A stretch of 64,000 bases of DNA. It comes from Dactylonectria macrodidyma. Lineage: Eukaryota; Ascomycota; Sordariomycetes; Hypocreales; Nectriaceae. Position 1 is the first letter of the stretch. Every line of letters begins with the position of its first letter. The DNA lies in the NCBI GenBank assembly GCA_020744425.1, contig JAGMUV010000002.1, forward strand, positions 3,764,501-3,828,500, read 5' to 3'. The position numbers and the translations under genes were made by a program. Under the pieces are notes generated by a model. That model ran no database searches. It was not told where the DNA came from and worked only from the letters and a program-made list of their open reading frames with translations. This document shows, piece after piece, positions 1 to 9,300 of this stretch.

Positions 1-1509
1 AAGCAAGGACATTTTAATGTTCTTGTTGCGACATCAATTGGTGAAGAGGGCCTCGACATTGGTCAGGTCGACCTTATCGTGTGTTACGATTCCTCCGCAT
101 CTCCAATTCGAATGCTGCAGCGCATGGGTCGAACTGGCCGGAAACGCGCTGGAAACATCGTGCTGCTTTTGATGCGGGGAAAAGAGGAAGATCAGTTCGC
201 GAAATCCAAGGACAGCTACGAGAAGATGCAGAAGCTGATTTGCGAGGGAAGTCGGTTCAACTTTCGCTTCGATCTCTCGATGAGGATAGTGCCTAGGGAA
301 TTCCGACCAGAAGTGGACCAACGGCATGTTGAGATTCCAATTGAGAACACTCAGGACCAGTCACTGCCCGAGCCCAAAAAGCGTCGAGCCCCTCGTGGCA
401 AAAAGGTGCCGCCCAAGAAGTTCCACATGCCAGATGGAGTCGAGACTGGGTTTCAGACAGTTGCTAGCCTTCTCGGCAAAGGCAAATGTACCAAACCACG
501 GCAAGCAAAACCACGACGTAACCCGGAGCTGGATGATTTTGCCCCGGTACCTGATTTGAACAGTGTATTCCTCGGAGACAAGGAGCTTAAGGAGCTTAAC
601 CGAGCGTATCGCGATTTGCCCTTCAACCATAGTGTGGTCGAAGAGACCGACATGCCGAGCATGACAGCGTATCCCGAGCTCCAGAGACGATTGCGCACTG
701 TTGTCAGAGTCAAGCATGGCATTCATACAAAGCGATGCGTCAAGATGTGGCGTAAGATGGGAATCGATCCTGAGAGCCTTGTACGACCATGCCGATTGGT
801 AGATACCAGCAACTACCGCGAGATTCCAGTCCGAGCCTTCGTTGACTCTGATGGTGAGGTGGAAGACGAGTCGCCCAAATCAACAAGGGCTCCAGCCAAG
901 AGGAAGCAAAACAAGAAGCCTATATCTAGGTCGGAGCCTCAGCCAAAAAGAAGGAGAGTATCTGCAAAAGCAGCCTCGCGTTCTACAGGAATCAGACCTG
1001 TGGTGGACCTGGACGTATCTGAAGATGAAGAGAACGATAAAGAGGAAGAGGCAGACGATGAAGTGAATGAAATGGTGCCTGCCCGTGGAGGGCGGCCTAG
1101 GAAGGGTAACAAATCTAAAGGTAAGGGAAAAAAGAAACCACAGCGAAAGAGTGGAGGGATAAACAGTGATGAGATTGGAGACGATTGCGGACGGGATAGC
1201 GACATGTTGGAAACGGATGGGTCGGACGACGGCGGGGATCTGGTCGACTTCATCGTCTCGGACAACCACATTACGTCAAGCATGAGAGAACCACGCTTCA
1301 CGTCGCCCACAACGGCCAGCCCTACGCCCTCTGCCCCTGATCAAATAGAGAAGCCCTTTTTCGTGCCAACCCAATTTGACGCGACGCAGGACAGCGAGGA
1401 TATTCCTGACATCGACGCGCTGGTAGGGACCAAGACGGGAGACGTGGGAACAAGGCGGACAATCCGTGGCCGCCGAGCCGTCATAGACGATAGTGACAGT
1501 GATGTTTAA
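1..1509 (+). CDS. mph1: Mph1/FANCM-type ATP-dependent DNA helicase, C-terminal part (5' end outside window)
   Basis: The frame is open from base 1, so the gene starts upstream of the window; about 502 C-terminal residues are present. The first residues carry the end of a superfamily 2 helicase C domain: VATSIGEEGLDIG (motif V) and then QRMGRTGR (motif VI, arginine finger). After this comes a family-typical segment (MPDGVETGFQTV) and a long, charged, low-complexity tail with basic KRK/KKP clusters, acidic DEEEND runs and a terminal DDSDSDV. Mph1 is the fungal FANCM orthologue; it dissociates D-loops and remodels stalled forks in error-free damage bypass. I see no intron in this part. The stop is TAA at 1507-1509. 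It is convergent with the GARS relic. Identification rests on the motif block and the tail architecture, and I am confident of it. Confidence 0.93.
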   Translation, partial: KQGHFNVLVATSIGEEGLDIGQVDLIVCYDSSASPIRMLQRMGRTGRKRAGNIVLLLMRGKEEDQFAKSKDSYEKMQKLICEGSRFNFRFDLSMRIVPREFRPEVDQRHVEIPIENTQDQSLPEPKKRRAPRGKKVPPKKFHMPDGVETGFQTVASLLGKGKCTKPRQAKPRRNPELDDFAPVPDLNSVFLGDKELKELNRAYRDLPFNHSVVEETDMPSMTAYPELQRRLRTVVRVKHGIHTKRCVKMWRKMGIDPESLVRPCRLVDTSNYREIPVRAFVDSDGEVEDESPKSTRAPAKRKQNKKPISRSEPQPKRRRVSAKAASRSTGIRPVVDLDVSEDEENDKEEEADDEVNEMVPARGGRPRKGNKSKGKGKKKPQRKSGGINSDEIGDDCGRDSDMLETDGSDDGGDLVDFIVSDNHITSSMREPRFTSPTTASPTPSAPDQIEKPFFVPTQFDATQDSEDIPDIDALVGTKTGDVGTRRTIRGRRAVIDDSDSDV

Positions 1510-2904
1510 AAGAAAAGGGGCAGATGCATTTTGGAGTTCTTGGAGAGTCACAGAGCAAGGTGCTTTGTTATGGTAGGAAGGGTAACACGAATGTACATTT
1601 ATAGACGAGCTATCTACGAGACCGGCAGAGTCTCAAATCGAGATGACAGGACAAGCTCCTCATAGACACCACCCGCAACGACAATGAGGAATATCGAGCG
1701 ACTGAGTCGAAATAGAAAACCGTACTGTTCTTGGCATACGCCCAGACATCGTGTCACGGAAGAAACCTATTGTCAATGGGTTAGCCTTTGATCCACCATC
1801 GACGAGTTCGAATGAAGCTGCAGGAACATCTCGAATTTTCAGAAACCCAGTGTATAAGCACCACCGCTCCCCGGCCGCTTCCGCCACGCACTCCCTCCCC
1901 GTAGGACCGGGGCCCCCCCGCGTGCAGGCCTCGCGGCCGCACAGCAGGAGGTCGGGTCGACCACGGATCAAGAGCGGTAGAACGGGGCGGTGACGGGGGC
2001 AGTCTCAGACGGCTCTTCCTATAAAGCTTGAGGAGGGTTGAAAAAAGGAGCTCATCATGCGAGATTTTGGAGGACTTGAGGAGGAAGCGGTGGGTGGGAC
2101 TCACGGATTGGCTTGTTTGGTGGTTGGATGTTGTTGGTGTTGGAAGGACAGAAAATTGGAAAAGAGATGAGGTTTGGTTTTGAGCTGTGGTGGGGTCAGT
2201 TCGAATGGAGACTGTGTGGCTGACCGAGGTCGGGCTGGTTTGAGTGTGGCGCATGAGTGTGGCGCGTGAATATAGCTCGTGTGCCTTGGGTGGGCAGGAA
2301 CGAGGCAAGCTCCCCTGGCCCGTGCAGCCAATCAGCGACGGATTAATTCTCGGGATGTCGGCCTGGTGGGCATCGTCACAATTGACTGTGGCGCTTAACC
2401 GATCGGATTAGCGCTCTTGCCGCTCTTGCTCTTGCTCGGCTCACTCGGGTTCAACTAGCGGGCGCTGTATCGCGACATTGAATCAGTGTTCAGCGACCTC
2501 TGTACTCCTACACCACCTTTCACCAAATGGTGCGAGAAGCTCGTCGAAAGTTCGTAACTTCGGGCAACCTCAGACTCCTGTGTACTAGGCGTGCCCAGAG
2601 GGTTTGGATGTTGCCATGACTCCTTTTGCTGCAGGTTGACTCGGAGTTTATTTACCTTTGACTGACTCGGGCATAGCTGGCGAATTTCCCATACCGTGGT
2701 CTTGTTGGGTGTTTCTTGGCACGTACTAATTGATGAACTTAGTAAGATCTGGGGGGTTATATTTCAGAACACACATTAAGAGGGAGCCAGTCCATCCATG
2801 TTGTATTGAGGTTCATCGACGACAGACATTGTAAGCTCGTCGCAAAAATTGAATAATGTTCTTCAGAAATACAACTTTCATTTGCCGGAGTTGCGGGTAA
2901 AGAC
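1510..2904. other. Intergenic, convergent: MPH1 3' flank to GARS relic
   Basis: No gene could be supported. A 175-codon minus-strand frame at 1781-2308 is compositionally biased (Ser/Thr/Pro-rich) and shows no domain. A CCAAT box lies near 2326 (gccaatcagcg). Bases 1860-1990 are markedly GC-rich. Confidence 0.6.
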
Positions 2905-4165
2905 TTAATGAGAGTCGTCGGGGTCGATCTGGACTGAGCCAAGTCTAGGTGAGATATGCAATGTCAGCATCCGTATCGTGTTGTCTTCATCTAAGGTGGC
3001 TCGTATCATTGACTCACCTGGAAGCAATGTCCCTCCTGTATTGCATGCCTGGGAAATCAATGCAACGCACTCCTTCATACGCGGCCTCGACCGCTTCTGG
3101 AAGAGTACGCCTGACGGCAGAAACAGAGACTACTCGTCCGCCCGCTGTCTCGAAGTGACCGTCTCGAAGGATAGTCCCGGCGTGGAAGATATTCGTGTCT
3201 GTTGTAGAGGTCAGCAAGCCCACCTGTACATCAAGCTCCTGTATCATTTCTCGGCCACTCACCTGCTGGACATGGGGTTATCTCAACCCTGTGGCCCTGC
3301 CTATACTCGCCTGGGTGGCCTGCAGAGGCCACGACCGCATTACAGGCGTACCCATCTTGGACACGCAGGTCTTGGTCGCCCAGAGTCCCTTTTATACAAC
3401 TCAAGCAGACGTCGGCTAGGTTGATGCTGGGGTCCATGAGTGAGTGGTATGAGAGATTGCATCTCTGGATCGCCAAATCTGATGTTGTACTTGAGAACCT
3501 CTGGGCCTGTAGGCATGACCATTATCCCTGTGAAAAGCATGCCGCGGAAAGGGTGCCCTATTCGACCGGATGTAAGTATATCCACCGGAGTTGTGCGAGT
3601 GTTAAAAGGGACGGGAACGGGGAGCTTCGGAACGAACCATCAGATTCGAGACCCTGTATTGTCGGGGCCAGAATGTCTCTGTCAATCTGCCACATCAGCT
3701 CTCGGGACACAAAGTCGGTGGGTCCGTAAACGCCCATTCCACCGGTATTGGGGCCCCTTGAACCGTCGAATATTCTCTTGTGGTCCTGGCCAGGCGGGAG
3801 GGATTTGAAATCGTGACCATCGACGAATGTGAGGATGCTGATCTCATCACCCGAGAGGAACTCCTCGATGACGACTTCCTCGCCCACGTCGCCAAACTTT
3901 TTGTCCACCATGATCTCGCGGAGCTCTTTATGGGCTTCGCCCTGACTCTCTGGAAGGACAACCCCCTTGCCGGCAGCGAGACCAGATACCTTGATGACTA
4001 CCCGGTGGTTAACGGTCGACAGGTAGTCCTTCGCTTCGTCGTAGTGTCTGAAGTTGCGATACTCTGCCGTGGGGATGTTGTATCGCCTCATGAAGTCTTT
4101 AGCTGGCTGAGCTTCCACGCCAGAGCGTGCTCACGGGCACCTTTTCCGATGAGGAGTACTCGCAT
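2905..4165 (-). pseudogene. Decayed glycinamide ribonucleotide synthetase (GARS, ADE5,7 N-terminal half) copy
   Basis: Reading down the minus strand from the ATG at 4165, the product begins like GARS (MRVLLIGKGAREHALAWKL). Near 4103 it jumps to a segment that normally lies about 100 residues later (AKDFMRRYNIP), in another frame. So most of the PurD N domain is deleted and the frame is lost. The ATP-grasp part then reads well (GLAAGKGVV, GPNTGGMGVYGP, PFRGMLFTGIM, NIRFGDPE). Around 3441 one extra base shifts the frame between GDPEMQSLIPL and DPSINLADVCLSC. Three introns still look spliceable: 3637-3558, 3262-3199 and 3017-2945, the last two with GTGAGT donors. The frame ends at TAA 2905-2907 shortly after YRRDIASR, so the AIRS half of the bifunctional enzyme is absent. 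In intact fungi this enzyme makes GAR in purine synthesis. A predictor could hide the first lesion behind an invented intron; see the rejected items. Confidence 0.75.
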
Positions 4166-5063
4166 ATTGCTAGAAGGCTGATCGAGATAGAGATGGTTCT
4201 TGGCTAGGGCGCTGTTGATGCTGTGGGCGGCGTTAGTGGAGAGAAAAGCTGTCCCGTGATGTCGAGGTAAATAGATACTCGGAGTGCAAGTCAAAAAGTC
4301 GCCTTTGGGTGAGGGTTTTTCATTTATCATTCTTATTGCCGCTGCGAGAAGCAGGAAAAAACCCTCTATGTGTGGACGTTGGCTTCTTGGATGCCGTGAC
4401 AGGAAAGTTTAGCTGTGCATGGTCTCGCTGCCCAACTTGGATGGATATGATCCGTCGACCTCTCCATATGAGATGCCTGTGCGGAAGCATGGGAGTTTCG
4501 TTCGTTGGATCTCGTATTTAGGTGATATCTGTAGGTGATGGGATATCTCTATCTGCCGCATTACAGCGCCATCGCTCTTCGGAGAATAACTAGGCCTGAC
4601 GGGTGCTTAGCTAGCCTCGGTTGCTATTTTTTCAGATGATAGGATGAGTCACAGTGACTTTGATACGTGGTGTTGGCAGCAAAATGAGCATTCTCCTAGT
4701 GATTATCAGAACCCAGATTCGAGGTAGTGCAAACAAGCACGTTACCTACCTAATATACCCACATTTGAACGAACATCTCAAGGAAGGTGGAATCGTTGGG
4801 CATGTAAGTTGTCATTCCCTGGCTTTAAGTACGACGTAGGTACGATGCCTAAGAGACTAAAAGTAGGGTGGGGCTTAGTGCTAAAAGCGGCGTGGCTCCG
4901 GGCAGTCATCACCCATTCATCCATCATCACCTCATCCCTCCACTGCCCGGCTCAACCAACTCTCTTGCCCATCATCATTGCCTCCTCCTCTCTTCTTCCT
5001 TGCCGCGCCGATTCTGACCTATCTCGGCCACCAAAATAACCACCAGAAAGACAAGCCTCCAAT
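4166..5063. other. Intergenic between GARS relic (-) and ATG33 (+)
   Basis: No coding region could be supported. Bases about 4900-5010 are strongly C/T-rich on the plus strand (repeated cctc, cttc, catc), as is usual for a fungal transcription start and leader; this is probably the 5' UTR of the gene at 5064. Confidence 0.5.
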
Positions 5064-5951
5064 ATGGCTTCGACGAGCGTATCCCTGCTCAAGTTCGTCG
5101 GCACCGTGTCGCTCGGCCTGTTGACGGTAAGTCGTACCAGCCCCCCAGTTTGGGGCGTCATCGGGCATGGCTCCGTGCACCCGCTTCACCCCACCCCCTC
5201 TATTCGCGAATCGTCACATCTTCCCCCGCGCCATCAGCATCAGGCCGAGCCTCAGGGCCTTCTGGCGTGGCGATGGCTTCACTCATGGAGTCTGGCCCTG
5301 CCGCCATTGTTGCCATTGATCCCATTGCGCCGCCACGCTTGCCTCTTGCTTGACGCAATCTACTCCACCCCGCTGCCCCAAACCTCAGAATGCACATGTC
5401 AGCTAACACTTGCATCTTCAAAGGGCGTCTCCTACTCCGTCTCGACTCTCGCCCTTCCCGTTCTCCTCCGCCTGCCTTCCTCCGCCTCCGCCTCTCATGG
5501 CCTTGCCACCCTCTCCGAGGCCCTGAAGACGCCCATCCTCGCCCTCACCTCGCTCGCCTCGGCGCCCTTCCTCCTCTGCTTCGTCCTGGCCCCTCGCGCT
5601 TCTCGCCACCCGTATCTCCTCTATACCTCGCTGCTTGTCGCCCTCTCCACCGTCGCACCGTCCCTCGTGCCCCAGCCCGCTGTTCCCCGTACCCTCGCCT
5701 CCGCGCCCGCCGTGAAGCCCTCGGCTCGAGCCCGTATGGAGGCTAGCTACGAGGTCCTCGGCGATTCCCACAGCGAGCCCGCTAGCGAGGAAGACATTGA
5801 TGATGTCAACGGCGAGGAGGTCCGCGTCAGCGTCGAGGGTCTAGCTAAGAGCTACCTAGCTAGGACCGCCCTCTCCGGCCTCGGATTTGCCTTGGCCGTC
5901 ATTGGCATCTGGGGAGATGGTGCGCCTCAGGCTGTCATCTACGTCTCCTAG
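5064..5951 (+). CDS. atg33: Autophagy-related protein 33-like mitochondrial membrane protein
   Basis: Two exons, 5064-5126 and 5424-5951, give 196 residues. The intron (5127-5423, 297 nt) has donor GTAAGT, branch GCTAAC and acceptor AAAG. It is open in frame, so an unspliced reading would wrongly add 99 residues. The spliced N-terminus (SLLKFVGTVSLGLLT then GVSYSVSTLALP) matches the Atg33 pattern of a membrane segment followed by a short loop. Further hydrophobic segments are LKTPILALTSLASAPFLLCFV, YLLYTSLLVALSTVAPSLV and, near the end, ALSGLGFALAVIGIWG, giving about four membrane helices. An acidic, Ser-rich loop (SEEDIDD) precedes the last helix. Yeast Atg33 sits in the outer mitochondrial membrane and promotes mitophagy in stationary phase; filamentous homologues are divergent, so the function is by family only. 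Confidence 0.8.
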   Translation: MASTSVSLLKFVGTVSLGLLTVSRTSPPVWGVIGHGSVHPLHPTPSIRESSHLPPRHQHQAEPQGLLAWRWLHSWSLALPPLLPLIPLRRHACLLLDAIYSTPLPQTSECTCQLTLASSKGVSYSVSTLALPVLLRLPSSASASHGLATLSEALKTPILALTSLASAPFLLCFVLAPRASRHPYLLYTSLLVALSTVAPSLVPQPAVPRTLASAPAVKPSARARMEASYEVLGDSHSEPASEEDIDDVNGEEVRVSVEGLAKSYLARTALSGLGFALAVIGIWGDGAPQAVIYVS

Positions 5952-6387
5952 CAAGCTTGATACATCTCCCACGGTAGCCAGCCTGCTGCCTACGTAACTC
6001 GCAAAATGCTGCTCACTTTCACGCAGCTCTGTTACACTAATACGAGCACTGCTTTTTATCCCCTCGCAACATGAATTGATGGATACTGTACGCCATACGC
6101 GGAACAAACACAAATGGGCGTTTGCTTTTTTTATTTTTCTTGACTTTTTATCACTTCAAACACTCGGTCTCTGGAAACCATCTCCTGTCAAGTCTCTCGA
6201 GGCAAATCAAATAGGCACAATTGGCATATTTGCAATCAATCAAAAACAAATCACCTCTGAAATGTTCAGAGTATCTCTCTTCCAAAACACTAACAACCTG
6301 ACCGACCGCGTCCTAAATCATGTGTGGAATAACACACAAAACTCACAACTCACCATTCCAAGTCTTTCCACAGTTCCCAACGCACCT
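5952..6387. other. Intergenic, convergent: ATG33 and ankyrin gene 3' flanks
   Basis: A 436-bp A/T-rich spacer (for example 6121-6260) between two gene ends. It presumably holds both polyadenylation regions. No gene seen. Confidence 0.6.
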
Positions 6388-9300
6388 TCAATGATACTCC
6401 CCGCAATCTGAGCAATAGCTTCCACCGCTCGACTCGGCGTCTGACCCATCCTCATTTTCATCCTTCTTCTCACCCTTCTGTTTCCACGCATCGTTCAGCC
6501 TAGAATTCAGTTGATCTGTCGCAAAATCCGTCGTTGACTTGTCCCCCTTGTCTTCCTTGTCTTCCCTGTTCTCTTCGTCATCTTCCTCCTCTTCTCGAGC
6601 TTGAACGCTGAAGTATCTGGAAGCCGAGTACTTCTCTCCAAGTCTCTTAGCCACGTCGTTGGCCTCAATGAGGCTTACCAACCGGCGTTTGTTAGGATGC
6701 TGCTCCATCGTAGTGAGACAGAGATCCCACATGACCTGTTTCGTGGCAACATCGCTCAGTTTATTACCATGACAATCCTTACTCACTCCCATCGAGCAAA
6801 GAATGCTAGAAATCTCGTCTGCGCTGTAGGTTGCGCTCAAGCCCAGGCTGGTGAGCAGTTTCTGTGTCTCCTCTGGCGTCTTGACCCCCAGGTTGGTCTT
6901 GTAAGCAAACTCTTCCGGCTCCTTGCTCAACAGTGAAAGAGCCTTGTTGTGTTTGCATAGCTTCAAATTCTCTGGCTTCGCGAACCTGACACCCGTGAGT
7001 CGGTCGTGTGCGATCTCTGCCGGTGTACGGCCAACCGCGTTCTCACGATAAAGCAGTCGAGGCTTGAAGCTCACCAGCACATGTGCCAACGACAGCATAT
7101 TGTGCATAATGGCTGTGTGCAAGCACGTCTCTCCCGCGCCATTCAGCATCTCCAACTCCTCGCCCTTGGAGTATTCGAGCAACAGCTTGAGGACCTGAAC
7201 CGCGTCCCATTCCTTGTTGTATGGCTTACTAGCGTAGCTGTTGTAGCTGTTGTAGTAAGAGCCATATCGATAGCGGTTAGGGTTCTCTGGTTGAACTCCT
7301 GAGGCTTGCGAAACCCAAGTGTGAAGAGGGCTGTTTCCATTCTCGTGGAGATTTTTCCGTTGCAAGAACAAGTGGCTCCGGAGCCCCGAGTCTAAAACGT
7401 CTAGTAGACGAGACAATTGATGGGCCTTGGGGTTGCGTGAAACTGCCGCGTGTAGGATGTTCTCGCCCTTCAGGTTACGAGTCGACTGATCGGCGTTCGC
7501 CTTCACCAGTATCTTGACGAAATCAACCCGGCCAAGTCGGCAGGCTACCATCAGGGGTGAGTCACCCTGCGAGTTCCTCTTCTCAAGTGAGCCTGGGCAA
7601 GCCTCGATGACGTATTCAAGCACCTCGTTTGCCGCATCACAAGGCTGGGCCAAAACTGCACAGTGAATGACAAGATCATCTAGATACTAGGTTAACGTTG
7701 AGTCAAACTTGGGATAGAATCAGACGTACTGTCAGCTCCAAGCCACTTGGAGATGGCTCGGTCAAAACCACCAGGACTCTCTTTCAGATGCTTGAGTCTG
7801 GAGTCTTCTCGGGCAGCTTTGGATTTGCCAAACTCGCTGTACAGCCTGTGTGGTGCATCCCCGAGGAAAAACTCGACGCTCTCAATACTTCCACCAAGGG
7901 CAGCATGGAGTAATGGCGGCGTCTTGAGGCCCGTGGTCTTAACGACCATATTCCGGCCAGCAGTAGCCCAATCATTTCTGTGTTCGGTTAGCATCACGTC
8001 CGTAGTTTACTCGGGAATAGCAATGCGACGTGCCGTTTTTTTCCATAAACCGTCAGTCCTTGGTAAAATCGTGGTTTCCGTTTCATCTCGATGCCGCTCT
8101 TCTTGACAAGATGGTCAAGTGGGATTCCTGCACCAGTGCGCTTAATCACCAAGGCAAGTTGCTGGGTCTTCCCATTTTCGACTGCCCAACGAAACTCGTA
8201 CTGGGAAAGTGTGAAGCTCCCAGACGAGGGCTCGTTATTATCGTCATCTTCTCCCTCAAATTTCTGGCCAGCATAGTGTTGGGCCATGTCCAGAAGGGCC
8301 TTTAGTCCTGGGGTATCATCCTTGCTCATGAGGTGGATGAAGAGGCTCTGTTTCAATTCTTCAAAGACAAGCTTTCCATCCTTGGACTTAAAGGCAGGAA
8401 CCATCTCAGCGATGACTTGGAGGGGTTTTGTTTGGGACTTGACTTGCATCGAGACTTGTCCAATGTTGTCGATGGTGAAGTTGTGTGCCACCGTTTCGGA
8501 AACGATGCGAGGCTCGCTGTCATCGGTTCCTGCATCAGAGTCTGCGTCGGAGTACTCCTCTTCATCTTCATCGCGTGTCTCCATCTTGAAACGAACCTTC
8601 TCTTTGTCGGGCGGGGACCACTGGGCCTTCACAATCTCAAGTACTGCCCGGGCTGCCTCATAGTGTCCACGATTGAAGGCAAGCGAGAAAGGCGTATTTC
8701 CAACGTTATCAGACACCGCAAGCTTCAGGGGTGGCTGATCTTGCTCTGGACCCCAAGCTTGGAGGGAATGAGCCTTGATTTTCTCGACATCTCCTTCCCA
8801 CGCTGCTTCCATCCTATGTCTTGTTAGAGGGCGTAATACTAAAACGACCAAGAAACTTACAGCTGAATGTAGCCATCTCTCCTCGCCACAGTCATCTCAC
8901 TATCATTTCTGAACGAGAAGATGTACTCATAAGGCTTGGGAGGGGAATCTTCCAAGGTGTTGCGGTTTCTAGAACCCCGCTCTTCGGTCTTGATGTCGGG
9001 GCGAAGTTCAGCAAAGATCTTTCCTCCTCGGCTTTCGATGGCCGTCTCAAGAGCCTCAAAACCCTTGAGGGCCTCATTGATTGCCTCGATCTTTTCTGTT
9101 GCGCCCTTGAGTTCGGCAACCCGTTTCACTTCCTTCTCGTAGATCTCCGTTTGCTTCTTGAAATTCTGCTTCGTCTTGTCGATGTCAAACGAAATAACAC
9201 ACCGAGAATACGATCCTTCGGGAAATTTGCCCAAGTATGTGTCAATGTCCAGGCTCTGAACTGGACTTTTGACTATGTTTTTCTCGCCTGTGTACTCGCG

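Noticed and set aside
4085..4142. An intron (donor GTGCCC near 4141, acceptor GGCAG near 4086) that would join the GARS start to EYRNF in frame
   Set aside because: The supposed intron encodes conserved GARS residues on both sides of the junction (GAREHALAWKL and AKDFMRRYNIP), so deletion plus frameshift is the simpler account. It would not repair the frameshift near 3441 either.
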